IMG/VR virus record: IMGVR_UViG_3300031521_000177
Span: 1-38,500 of that record
Reading direction: 5' to 3' (one strand)
Origin: a virus
Length of the DNA stretch: 38,500 bases
Shown: positions 15,744-24,156 of the stretch, one piece after another
Layout of the letters: every line of letters starts with the position of its first letter
How positions within the stretch are numbered: the stretch's first letter is position 1
Notes under the pieces: model-generated
The model's database searches: none
Told to the model about the DNA's origin: nothing
What the model saw: the letters and a program-made list of their open reading frames with translations, nothing else
Position numbers and translations under genes: made by a program

Positions 15744-17218
15744 CCGTTCCGTTTAGCAATATCCCGTCGAATGTGCGTGTTCCGCTGTTCTACGCTGAGG
15801 TCGACAACTCCCAGGCCAACAGCGGTTCGCAGACCCAGCGCGCACTGATCATCGGGCAAATTACCTCGGCTGGCACCGGCGTAGTCAATATTCCAGTACT
15901 GGGCCAAGGTGTCGCGGATGCCAAGGCTCAGGGCGGCCAGGGCTCGATGCTTGCCCTGATGAGCGCTGCGTACATCGCCTCAGACAGCTTTGGCGAAGTG
16001 TGGTTTCTGCCGCTGGCTGATGCCTCGGGTGGTGTTGCTGCCACCGGCACCTTGCTGGTCGCTGGCAGTCCCTCCGCGACGAGCGTGATCTCGCTTTATA
16101 TCGCAGGCCAGTTGATCAGCCTGGTCGTCACTGCTGGCGAGCTGGCTGCCGCTATCGCTACCGCGCTGGCGGCGCTGGTCAACAGCAGCGCTGACTTGCC
16201 TGTGACTGCGGCCGCCTCGACCGCCACAGTAACGTTCACAGCCAAGAACAAAGGCCTTGCCGGCAATGAAATCGACCTGCGCCTGAACTATCAGGGTACC
16301 TCTGGGAATGAGGCGACCCCGGACGGACTGACGCTGACTATCACCCCGATGGCCTTCGGCGCGACCAACCCGGTGCTGGATACTGCGCTGTCCAACCTGG
16401 GCGACCGTGCGTTCGACTTCATTGTTTCGCCGTACACCGACATCGCCTCACTGAATTCGCTGAAAAACCTACTGAGCGACAAGACCGGGCGTTGGAGCTA
16501 CGCAAGTCAGGTCTACGGCCATGTGTTCGCCGCCCAGCGCGGAACGCTGTCGACACTGGCCACCGCCGGTAACGCGCGGAACAACCAGCATGAAACCATC
16601 ATCGGGTTCTATGATTCGCCGTCGCCTGCTTGGATCTGGGCCGCTGATATGGCTGCAACCGCTGCTGTGGCGCTGCGCGCCGACCCCGGCCGCCCGCTGC
16701 AAACACTGGCATTGAGCACCGTGTTGGCGCCGCCCGATGCTTCGCAGTTCGATCTCGGCGAGCGCAACACACTGCTGTGGGATGGGATATCCACATTTAC
16801 GGTCGCCAGTGACGGTACGGTGGCGCTCGAGAACCTGATCACCACATACCAAAAAAATGCCTTCAATGCACCGGATGACAGCTATCTGCAGGTCGAGACG
16901 CTGTTTTTGCTGATGTACGTGCTGCGCTCTCAGAAGACCTTGGTGACGTCCAAATACGCCCGGGTGAAGCTGGCTGATAACGGCACGCGCTTCGCGCCTG
17001 GTTCCGCGATCGTGACTCCAAACATGATCCGAGCCGACATGATTGCCAATTATCGAAAGATGGAAACCGCGGGCATGGTTCAAGACGCCGACATCTACGC
17101 CAAAGCGTTGATTGTCGAGCGCAATGGTTCGAACCCCAACCGTGTCGACATGCTTTCGCCCGACACCTTGATCAATCAGTTGCGCATCTTCGCGCTGCTT
17201 GAGCAATTCCGCCTGTAA
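15740..17218 (+). CDS. Contractile tail sheath protein (Mu gpL-like)
   Basis: A 492-residue sheath subunit, starting at GTG 15740. Recognisable are the N-terminal FSNIPSNVRVPLFYAEVDNS, the RALIIGQITSAGTG strand, FDFIVSPYTDIASLNSLK near 228, GHVFAAQRGTL near 258 and the C-terminal VERNGSNPNRVDMLSPDTLI. The protein wraps the tail tube and contracts on infection, making this phage a myovirus. It is followed by the tube gene after a short hairpin. Confidence 0.95.
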   Translation: MTVPFSNIPSNVRVPLFYAEVDNSQANSGSQTQRALIIGQITSAGTGVVNIPVLGQGVADAKAQGGQGSMLALMSAAYIASDSFGEVWFLPLADASGGVAATGTLLVAGSPSATSVISLYIAGQLISLVVTAGELAAAIATALAALVNSSADLPVTAAASTATVTFTAKNKGLAGNEIDLRLNYQGTSGNEATPDGLTLTITPMAFGATNPVLDTALSNLGDRAFDFIVSPYTDIASLNSLKNLLSDKTGRWSYASQVYGHVFAAQRGTLSTLATAGNARNNQHETIIGFYDSPSPAWIWAADMAATAAVALRADPGRPLQTLALSTVLAPPDASQFDLGERNTLLWDGISTFTVASDGTVALENLITTYQKNAFNAPDDSYLQVETLFLLMYVLRSQKTLVTSKYARVKLADNGTRFAPGSAIVTPNMIRADMIANYRKMETAGMVQDADIYAKALIVERNGSNPNRVDMLSPDTLINQLRIFALLEQFRL

Positions 17219-17236
17219 TCCAGGCCCTTTGAACCC

Positions 17237-17260
17237 GGCCGCCATTGAGCGGTTTTTTTT
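17237..17260 (+). terminator. Short hairpin with eight T before the tube gene
   Basis: Stem CCGC / GCGG (extended by two G-T pairs) with loop CATTGA and eight T, then CGCCTGGAG as ribosome site for the tube gene. The same hairpin, T run and GCCTGGAG arrangement recurs at 24115 and 27621. Confidence 0.6.
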
Positions 17261-17275
17261 CGCCTGGAGAAAAAC

Positions 17276-17644
17276 ATGGCTGATAACCCCAATCGTCTCG
17301 CCGGCACGGCCTACCTGTCCGTCGACGGCGTGACCTACATGATGTCCGGCGATTTTTCCTACAAGGTTTCCGGCGTTTCCCGTGAAACCTTGAAGGGGCC
17401 AGACGGCATTCATGGCTACAGCGAGAAACCCGAACAGGGCTACATCGGGGCCACGCTTCGTGACTCGTCAAACCTGAGTCTTTCCGACCTAAACGCCATG
17501 AGTAACGTCACCGTTGTGTGCGAGTTGGCCAACGGCAAAACCGTCATCGGTAGTGGCATGTGGACTACCGAGCAACCCGAATCCAAAGCTGCTGACGCCA
17601 CTATCGAAATGAAGTGGGAAAGCGCATCCGTCACGGAGAGTTGA
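17276..17644 (+). CDS. Tail tube protein (Mu gpM-like)
   Basis: A 122-residue tube protein. It has AGTAYLSVDGVTYMMSGDFS at the start and GPDGIHGYSEKPEQGYIGAT centrally, the signature of the Mu tail tube family, with a beta-rich C-terminus. It stacks as hexamers inside the sheath. Its ribosome site CTGGAG lies straight after the hairpin T run. Tail chaperone genes follow three bases later. Confidence 0.92.
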   Translation: MADNPNRLAGTAYLSVDGVTYMMSGDFSYKVSGVSRETLKGPDGIHGYSEKPEQGYIGATLRDSSNLSLSDLNAMSNVTVVCELANGKTVIGSGMWTTEQPESKAADATIEMKWESASVTES

Positions 17645-17647
17645 TCC

Positions 17648-17941
17648 ATGTTTGAAGACGAAATCACCATCACGCTCAGCAAGCCGGTCGTCATTGGCAA
17701 GGACGCCACGGCTCAGACTTACGAAGTACTCAAGCTTCGCGAGCCCACTGCCGGCGAAATGGAAAAATCTGCTCGCGCTGACACCAATATCGGCACGGTG
17801 ATCACCTTGGTCAGTTTGATCGCAGTAATCCCACGTGTCGCGGTTGAGAAAATCAGCCGCCGCGATTTGATGGCGGCGGACAAATTTTTCCAGACTTTTA
17901 CCGCCGCTGGCCAGCAGGAGGAGGCGGCTGGCCAGAACTGA
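17648..17941 (+). CDS. Tail assembly chaperone, Mu gp41-like
   Basis: A 97-residue protein with the family pattern EITITLSKPVVIG ... YEVLKLREPTAGEMEKSAR near residues 3-43. It helps the tape-measure protein fold or assemble and is not expected in the virion. It lies between tube and tape measure, as in Mu and P2. Its last codons overlap a second frame, offset by -1, that encodes a GpE-like extension (17929-18048). Confidence 0.85.
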   Translation: MFEDEITITLSKPVVIGKDATAQTYEVLKLREPTAGEMEKSARADTNIGTVITLVSLIAVIPRVAVEKISRRDLMAADKFFQTFTAAGQQEEAAGQN

Positions 17942-18048
17942 TTGCTGAACTGACCAAGTTTTACGGGTGGGGGCCGCGTGATGCGTGGTCCGAAACCATG
18001 ACCCAGCTGATGTACTGGAATGACCAGGCGAAACGAATAAAGGGGTAA
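17929..18048 (+). CDS. GpE-like frameshift extension of the tail chaperone
   Basis: In the -1 frame relative to gp41, the DNA encodes WPELIAELTKFYGWGPRDAW followed by SETMTQLMYWNDQAKRIKG and a stop. This W-rich, short pattern is that of the GpE/T chaperone made by programmed -1 frameshift in P2 and related phages. There is no usable start codon or ribosome site, so expression as a gp41 fusion is likely. The slip site is uncertain; T runs at 17885-17889 and 17896-17899 are candidates. Confidence 0.65.
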   Translation, partial: WPELIAELTKFYGWGPRDAWSETMTQLMYWNDQAKRIKG

Positions 18049-18053
18049 GCCAC

Positions 18054-20081
18054 GTGGCCAATAGCTTCACGATCACGATCAGCGCGGTGGATAAAGCCAC
18101 GGCGACCGTGCGCAAGGTCAATGATGCTATTGGTCGCCTGACTCGTCCGTTCGAAGAGGTTGGCAAGTCCTTTAAAGGCCTCGGTCACGAACTGGGTTTC
18201 GACAAGATCGGCAAAAACCTCAGCAACATCGGGCGTGACGCAGGGAGCGCAGCACGCAGCATCGGCAACATCGTTGCGCCGCTGGCTGCCGTTACTGGCA
18301 TTGGTTCGGTCGCCGGTATTGCAGCGCTCGCTGATAACTGGGCACACCTGGGACGGTCCATCGATAACAGCGCGCGCGGTATAGGGATATCTGCAGGTCA
18401 ATTGCAAAGCGCCCAGGGGGCAGCGAAGTTGTTGGGTATTGATGCCTCGACGACCACGGCCAGCCTGGATGGATTGGCTACCACAATGCAGGACGCACAG
18501 TGGGGCCGTAATCAGGGCGCGCTGGTGATGCTCAACAAGCTGGGTATCGGCTTGAAAAAGACCAAGGACGGTGCCAATGACGTGATTGGCGAATACAAGG
18601 CAGTGGCCAACGCTATCGCCAAGGAAACTAACCCGCAGGTCCAGGCGCTGATCGCCAACAGTGTCGGTCTTGGTGCAATGCTGCCTTTCCTTCGGGATGG
18701 CGCGGCGGGCATCGAGCGATATGAAAGCATGGTCAAGAGTTTGGGCTATGTCATGGGTGATGACGCCGTTAAACGCGGCAAAGAATTCTCTATGAGCCTG
18801 GCGGGGCTAGGAATCGCGGTGGATGGGGTGAAAAACTCCATTGGCGACAAGCTGATTCCGGTCATGCAGCCCTTAATCGATCAGTTTTCAACTTGGCTTG
18901 CGACCAATAGGGATTTGATTGCTACCGACATTGGCGATTGGGCAAAGGGCTTTGCCAAATGGGTCAACACTATCGACTGGAAGGGCGTCGGCGATGGTCT
19001 CGTCAAGTTTGGTGAGGGTATTGGAAAAGTTGTTGGCTTTCTCGGTGGCTGGGAAAACGCCGCGCTGCTTGTCCTAGGAGTGATGAACGCAGGCTTGATT
19101 GTCAGTGTGCTGTCCCTGGGCGCAAACCTATTGACCGCTGGTGCAGGGGTTTTGGCCTTCACTGGGCTTCTCAGCGGCTGGAAGGTTGCCGCAGCGGAGG
19201 CTGGCGCGGCTACAGAGGCTGCAGCGGCGAGTCGAGGCTTGCTCGGCTGGATCGGCGCCGGCACAGCTGCAGTCGGGACGGGTATAGGTGCAATGCTTTA
19301 TTCGCCGACGCTAAATGACGGAGAAGACAAGGAAGTAGCCAAGATCCGTGCGCGCCAAGGCCTTGCGCCTACAGGCTCGCAAACGCCTGGTCAGCAAGCT
19401 GGCGAGCGGGCAATTTCAGATGCTTGGAGAAAGTTGAAGGGGGCTGACGAGGATACCGCGTCTTTTGCGATGGACTATCTCCGATCCATGGGATGGACCA
19501 AGGCGCAAGCTGCCGGGATCGTCGGCAATGGCATCGCCGAAAGTAATCTTGACCCCAAGGCGACTGGCGACTGGGGGCTGACCGGCCCCACTGCGCGGGG
19601 GATCTTCCAGCTACACCCTGACCGTCAAAAGGACTTTGAAAACTGGGCTGGTTTCAAGATCACTGATGATCGGGCTGACCGCCTGAAGCAGCTTGAATTT
19701 GCCAACTACGAACTAACTCAAGGCAAGGAAGCCTCTGCGGGTAAATTGCTGATGGGCGCTACTGATGCGCAGTCTGCCGGTGAAATTGCTTCGCGCCGCT
19801 GGCTGCGTCCTGGTCTGGATGACGAAGCGAAGGCCAGGGAAGCCGCAACGCGTGGCGCATTGGCCAATCAATTGGATCTTCCTCAGCTAGCACCAACTGG
19901 ACCATACACCAAACCGGCTGACCCTAGTGATGGTGCAGCCGCTGGTAATACTGGCGGGACAGTGAAGGTCGAAATCGAACACAAGAACATGCCGGAAGGC
20001 ACGAAGGTCAACGTGAAGGCGGATGGCAACGTCCAGGCATCCAGCCGCATTGCGCATTCTGGAGTGGGGAACATCGCATGA
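18054..20081 (+). CDS. Tape measure protein with C-terminal tail-lysozyme domain
   Basis: A 675-residue protein setting tail length. The N-terminal half has the usual SFTITISAVDKATATVRKVN opening, Gly/Ala-rich helical repeats and hydrophobic spans near residues 345-370. Residues about 470-600 resemble the phage tail lysozyme domain (MDYLRSMGWTKAQAAGIVGN, then AESNLDPKATGDWG, ARGIFQLHPDR), with a Glu in the GIAESN segment that would be catalytic. It would cut peptidoglycan during entry. GTG 18054 follows AAAGGGG at good spacing. It is short for a tape measure, suggesting a tail of about 100 nm by the usual 0.15 nm per residue rule. Confidence 0.92.
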   Translation: MANSFTITISAVDKATATVRKVNDAIGRLTRPFEEVGKSFKGLGHELGFDKIGKNLSNIGRDAGSAARSIGNIVAPLAAVTGIGSVAGIAALADNWAHLGRSIDNSARGIGISAGQLQSAQGAAKLLGIDASTTTASLDGLATTMQDAQWGRNQGALVMLNKLGIGLKKTKDGANDVIGEYKAVANAIAKETNPQVQALIANSVGLGAMLPFLRDGAAGIERYESMVKSLGYVMGDDAVKRGKEFSMSLAGLGIAVDGVKNSIGDKLIPVMQPLIDQFSTWLATNRDLIATDIGDWAKGFAKWVNTIDWKGVGDGLVKFGEGIGKVVGFLGGWENAALLVLGVMNAGLIVSVLSLGANLLTAGAGVLAFTGLLSGWKVAAAEAGAATEAAAASRGLLGWIGAGTAAVGTGIGAMLYSPTLNDGEDKEVAKIRARQGLAPTGSQTPGQQAGERAISDAWRKLKGADEDTASFAMDYLRSMGWTKAQAAGIVGNGIAESNLDPKATGDWGLTGPTARGIFQLHPDRQKDFENWAGFKITDDRADRLKQLEFANYELTQGKEASAGKLLMGATDAQSAGEIASRRWLRPGLDDEAKAREAATRGALANQLDLPQLAPTGPYTKPADPSDGAAAGNTGGTVKVEIEHKNMPEGTKVNVKADGNVQASSRIAHSGVGNIA

Positions 20082-21508
20082 GTTTGCTTTCCGACATCAT
20101 TCAGATCGCGGAAGACTCCAACAGGAGCTGGGCTGATTCGCTTAATCAAGCGTCGTTTCGGGGTGTGCCGTTCGCGGTCTATGGCGGCGATGCGCGCTTC
20201 GGACGTCGCCTTGCAATGCACGAATATCCAGGTCGCGATAAACCCTATGTCGAGGACATGGGGCGCTCGACTCGCCGGATCAGGATGACGGGCTTTCTGG
20301 TGACTGACAGCATCATCTACGGCGGCGGCAATGTCCTTGCTCAGCGCGATGCGTTGGTGGGCGCCGCAGAGAAACCGGGGCCAGGAGCTTTGATGCACCC
20401 GACGCTGGGTGCGTTGAAAGTCAGCGTTCCGGACCAGGGCCTCAGCGTGATAGAGCGCTGGGACATGGGGCGGTACTTCGAGATCAGCTTCACGTTCATC
20501 GAGTCCGGCGACCGGGTTTTCCCGGCCATCACAACGTCCACCGGCAGCCTACTAGATCAGTTGGCTGCCGCGCTGGGCCTTTCGTCGGCGCTAGACTTCG
20601 TTAAGAAGGTTATCGGCGGCGTGACGGCGGTGATCAATGTCGTGGAGGGGGTCATCAAGTTCGGCAAAGCCATCGTCAGCATGGTGATGGGCGTCATTGC
20701 TGACTTCAAGGTGATGGTCGGCCGTGTCACTCACGATATCCGCAGCATCAGCAGCCTGGGCGCGCTACTGACCGGCAACAACGGCCGTTATGCAAACGCT
20801 AACGTCAGCAGCGCGCTGATCAACAGTAAAAAGGCCAAGGACAGCAGCGCCACCATGGCCGATCTGATTGCCAAGAATACGGCCAATCGGACGGCAGTGG
20901 ATGTCGCAATGAATACTCTTACCAACGCGGCGGCGAATTTGGATGCCAGCAGCGGTCAGGCGTTTACTGACGCGGTGCAGGGCGTCATGACTGCCCTTGT
21001 CGCCGCCATTGCTGACCCTGGCAATGCCATTTCACTGCTCGGCCCACTGGCGAGCTATACACCGGCCGCATTCAGCGGCAGCGGTGCCATTGGTACCGGA
21101 AAGGCTACGGCGCAGGACGCCACCGCCGCACTGCTGCGCCGGGCCGCTCTGGCGGCGATCGGCCAAGTGGTCGCGACCTACGTTCCGCAATCCTACGATC
21201 AGGCCATTGCCACCATGAACACGGTGACCGGCTTCCTCGATGCCGAGATTCTGGTTGCCGGCGATACGGGCGACGACGACAGCTACAACGCGCTGATCGA
21301 TCTGCGTCAGGCTGTCGTGGGCGCGTTGACCACCACCGGGGCCACGTTGCCGAGCCTGGAGGTGTTCACCTTCAAAACTCAGCTCCCGGCGCTGGTGATG
21401 GCCAACCGGTTGTACCAGGACGCGACGCGGTCTGACGAACTGATCCAGCAGGCAAACCCGATTCACCCGGCGTTCATGCCGGGATCGGTTGCGGCGTTAG
21501 CGAAATAA
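20078..21508 (+). CDS. DNA circularization/tail protein, Mu gp43 (gpN)-like
   Basis: A 476-residue protein whose N-terminal domain (SFRGVPFAVYGGDARFGRRLAMHEYPGRD split over residues 25-54) is the DNA_circ_N fold found in Mu gpN. This is a baseplate hub-proximal protein rather than a true DNA circularization enzyme. The C-terminal half is helical and Ala-rich. It overlaps the tape measure stop by ATGA and is followed by an antisense gene instead of the usual hub gene. Confidence 0.9.
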   Translation: MSLLSDIIQIAEDSNRSWADSLNQASFRGVPFAVYGGDARFGRRLAMHEYPGRDKPYVEDMGRSTRRIRMTGFLVTDSIIYGGGNVLAQRDALVGAAEKPGPGALMHPTLGALKVSVPDQGLSVIERWDMGRYFEISFTFIESGDRVFPAITTSTGSLLDQLAAALGLSSALDFVKKVIGGVTAVINVVEGVIKFGKAIVSMVMGVIADFKVMVGRVTHDIRSISSLGALLTGNNGRYANANVSSALINSKKAKDSSATMADLIAKNTANRTAVDVAMNTLTNAAANLDASSGQAFTDAVQGVMTALVAAIADPGNAISLLGPLASYTPAAFSGSGAIGTGKATAQDATAALLRRAALAAIGQVVATYVPQSYDQAIATMNTVTGFLDAEILVAGDTGDDDSYNALIDLRQAVVGALTTTGATLPSLEVFTFKTQLPALVMANRLYQDATRSDELIQQANPIHPAFMPGSVAALAK

Positions 21509-21529
21509 CCCATGAAAAAGATTGGTATG

Positions 21530-21922
21530 TTACGAAGCTTGGCACGAAGTAAACAATAATGCGGTTAGTTTGGCTTGGAGTGAAGCTGTATCGCTAGCTT
21601 TAACAAAAATCATTTTACCGTCGTCAACAATTTCAGCACTCCAATCCACATCGAGAATGTTGTTTTTGTTGTCGGTGTAAAATGATCTTCCTTTGCCTGT
21701 TGTACTAAAGAAAGAGTCTTGCTTGAATGAGGTTGATTGCAGAGAGTACATGCCTTTGCAGCCGGGAGATTGGTCGAGCGCGCTTATTATCTTCAATCCT
21801 TGCTGCTTCATTAGTGCGGTGCTTTTGTTTTCGAAATCATTATTGGTAGAGACTTTTTGTGCTAACAGATACATCCCAAGAATTAATGCAATAAAAATTA
21901 CTTTCCAAACGTGCCGTTTCAT
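21530..21922 (-). CDS. Antisense accessory gene (moron), membrane-anchored or secreted protein
   Basis: A 130-residue protein on the strand opposite to the tail genes. ATG 21922 is preceded by AGGGGAAAG, so the longer frame (to 21970) is rejected. The N-terminus MKRHVWKVIFIALILGMYLL is a signal peptide or anchor. The rest is soluble, with two cysteines at CKGMYSLQS and SCQAS that could form a disulfide outside the cytoplasm. Codons and bases are clearly AT-richer than its neighbours, a sign of recent transfer. I recognise no family. Such antisense genes inserted between tail genes are usually expressed in the lysogen, for example for superinfection exclusion or host change; the role here is unknown. 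Confidence 0.8.
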   Translation of the reverse strand: MKRHVWKVIFIALILGMYLLAQKVSTNNDFENKSTALMKQQGLKIISALDQSPGCKGMYSLQSTSFKQDSFFSTTGKGRSFYTDNKNNILDVDWSAEIVDDGKMIFVKASDTASLQAKLTALLFTSCQAS

Positions 21923-21985
21923 ACTTTCCCCTTGCTTATGGTTTTTATCCTGAGCGTGCACCCTTGACATCTATAAGGCAGCGCC

Positions 21986-23083
21986 ATGACTGATGATCTA
22001 ACCATATCCTCGGGGCAGATTGCCATCACTGGCTGGACCGATATTCGCGTGACTCGCGGAATCGAGCGGGTACCCAGCGACTTCAGTATCGGGATGACAG
22101 AGCTTTACCAGGGCGAGCTTGCCGATCTGGGAATTATCCCCGGCTCATCGTGTGCGGTTGCGCTGGGAGACGATCTCGTCATAACGGGCTATATAGACCA
22201 CTACATTCCAAGCTTCGGTCCATCAGACCACTCGATCAGATTAACTGGTCGCTCCAAGTGTGCTGATCTGGTGGATTGTGCTGCAGAGTGGCCAGGGGGG
22301 CAGATCAGTAACTCAAATGTGTTGGGTATCGCTAAGCGCCTTGCGTCAGCATACGGCCCTGTCGTTAACGGAAAGCCCGAAGGGATACAAGTCACCAGCA
22401 GTATGGCCTCCGACGAATTACCAATACTGCCGCAAATAAATATAATGCTGGGCGAGTCAGCGTTCGAAATTATTGACCGAGTGGCGAGAGGCTCGGCTGT
22501 ACTTGCTTACGACTTGCCAGACGGCGGGCTGTATCTTTCCCAAACCAGTAATCACGCAGTAGTAAGCGGATTTGCTGAGGGCGTAAATGTTCAGAACGCA
22601 TATATCGATTATTCGGCAAATCTCCGCTACTCCGAGTACAGAGCCTACATTCAGTCAACTCAGACTTATCTGGATGCGGGCGAGGCCGGCAATAAACTTG
22701 GTGTAGCGACCGATCCAAACTGTTTGCGCCATCGGCGAATGGTCATTATTTCCGAGGGCGGCGGACTTGGGAATGATATAGCCATTCAGCGGGCTCATTG
22801 GGAGGCCGCGCGTCGAGCCGGGCGGTCGATGGTTGTTCGTTTGGTCACCGACAGTTGGAGAGATGAGTCCGGAGCCTTGTGGGAGCCAAATACGCTTGTT
22901 CCTGTGTCTCTCCCGAGACTCAACCTGAACTACGCAGAGTTGCTGATCACCGAGGTAACCTTTCTGCGCGCCAACGGTCGGGGAACGACTGCCGAATTAA
23001 CGCTCATGCCGCCATCAGCATTCGTGCCGCAACCCATCAACCTGACCCCTCTATTTGGCGATGTCGCCCAGGTGCATCAATGA
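21986..23083 (+). CDS. Baseplate hub protein, Mu gp44 (gpP)-like
   Basis: A 365-residue hub protein. Typical are the opening GWTDIRVTRGIERVPSDFSI, the DHSIRLTGRSKCADLVDCAA segment near residue 82 and the C-terminal LPRLNLNYAELLITEVTFLR. It forms the trimeric hub that holds the spike. Parts of the gene (around 22.3-22.8 kb) use more AT-rich codons than the flanking tail genes, matching the adjacent antisense gene. The two may have arrived by one recombination event. Confidence 0.9.
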   Translation: MTDDLTISSGQIAITGWTDIRVTRGIERVPSDFSIGMTELYQGELADLGIIPGSSCAVALGDDLVITGYIDHYIPSFGPSDHSIRLTGRSKCADLVDCAAEWPGGQISNSNVLGIAKRLASAYGPVVNGKPEGIQVTSSMASDELPILPQINIMLGESAFEIIDRVARGSAVLAYDLPDGGLYLSQTSNHAVVSGFAEGVNVQNAYIDYSANLRYSEYRAYIQSTQTYLDAGEAGNKLGVATDPNCLRHRRMVIISEGGGLGNDIAIQRAHWEAARRAGRSMVVRLVTDSWRDESGALWEPNTLVPVSLPRLNLNYAELLITEVTFLRANGRGTTAELTLMPPSAFVPQPINLTPLFGDVAQVHQ

Positions 23084-23655
23084 CCGGAATTACTGACGCA
23101 GAAGGAATTATGCAGCGCCTCTGGCGCCGAATTCAGTTGATGTCGAGCTGGGGCCGCATCACCTTCGCCGATGACAGTCAGCCGGCACAGTTACTTCAGA
23201 TCTCCCTTAATGATGACGAGACGCGGGACGATACGCCGCGAATTGCCGAGTTTGGCCTGACTTCGGTACCGCCGGACGGCTCAGACGTGCTGGTCGTCTT
23301 CCTTGGCGGGGACCGTTCGAAAGGTGTCGTGGTTGCGACCGGGCACCAGGCGAGTCGTCCGCTGGGTCTGACCAAGGGCGAAACCATGCTGTACGACCTG
23401 CAGGGAAAACACGTCTACCTCACCAATGCCGCGGGCATCGTCATCGAGGCCGCTGGCAGCCCGGTGACGGTCAACAATGCCACCGTCGTGACCATCAATG
23501 CCTCGAACAGCGTGGTGATGCAGACGCCAATCCTCAAGGTCAGCGGTGATATCCAGGACAACTATCAGACCAACCCGCATACCGTGGCGCAGATGCGCAC
23601 CATCTACAACGGGCACCACCACGCGTCCAGCCCTGTACCGGACCAACTGCAATGA
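23080..23655 (+). CDS. Baseplate spike protein, Mu gp45 (gpV)-like
   Basis: A 191-residue spike. The OB-fold N-terminal part (MQRLWRRIQLMSSWGRITFA; PRIAEFGLTSVPPDGSDVLV) is followed by a beta-helix region with regular N/T/V repeats (PVTVNNATVVTINASNSVVM). The end YNGHHHASSPVPDQLQ includes an HxH near the tip, which in P2-type spikes coordinates iron. ATG 23080 overlaps the hub stop (ATGA); the longer frame is rejected. Confidence 0.9.
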   Translation: MTGITDAEGIMQRLWRRIQLMSSWGRITFADDSQPAQLLQISLNDDETRDDTPRIAEFGLTSVPPDGSDVLVVFLGGDRSKGVVVATGHQASRPLGLTKGETMLYDLQGKHVYLTNAAGIVIEAAGSPVTVNNATVVTINASNSVVMQTPILKVSGDIQDNYQTNPHTVAQMRTIYNGHHHASSPVPDQLQ

Positions 23656-24095
23656 CCGATATCACGACAATCTGGATTGTGGAGAGCGGCACCGGCGACT
23701 GGTCAATCAGTGGCGGTGCGCTGGCCAGCGGCGATGACCTGGCCACAGCCGTGCTGATCAGCTTGTTCACGGATCGGCTCGCCAACCCGGATGACGTTCC
23801 GCCTGATGGTGGTACGGATCGCCGGGGCTGGTGGGGTGATGAAGGTGAAGACGTCCCGATTGGCTCTCGACTTTGGCTGCTTGATCGCTCGCGGCTGGAT
23901 GCCAAGGTAGCCAACCTTGCGCAGATTTACATGCAAGAGGCTCTGCAGTGGATCATCGATGACCAGGTTGCCGCCGGCGTGAAGGTGGCCACCACCATTG
24001 GAGGTAAAAGCACGCTGTATTCCGTTGTTCGGATCACCCGCACAGACGGAACGACCACCGATCTCAAGTTCAACTGGGTGTGGCGTCAGACCTGA
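23652..24095 (+). CDS. Baseplate wedge protein, Mu gp46 family
   Basis: A 147-residue protein with DLATAVLISLFTDRLANPDD, DRRGWWGDE and GSRLWLLDRSRL, the GP46 family signature (related to T4 gp25). It joins sheath to baseplate. It overlaps the spike gene by four bases and is followed by a hairpin. Confidence 0.93.
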   Translation: MTDITTIWIVESGTGDWSISGGALASGDDLATAVLISLFTDRLANPDDVPPDGGTDRRGWWGDEGEDVPIGSRLWLLDRSRLDAKVANLAQIYMQEALQWIIDDQVAAGVKVATTIGGKSTLYSVVRITRTDGTTTDLKFNWVWRQT

Positions 24096-24114
24096 CACCG
24101 CCTGTTGAAACCGG

Positions 24115-24135
24115 CCCGCCCAGTGCGGGTTTTTT
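24115..24135 (+). terminator. Hairpin with T run before the baseplate J gene
   Basis: Stem CCCGC / GCGGG with loop CCAGT and six T, then ATTGCCTGGAG as ribosome site. Same arrangement as the elements at 17237 and 27621. Confidence 0.65.
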
Positions 24136-24156
24136 ATTGCCTGGAGTTTATCAACC

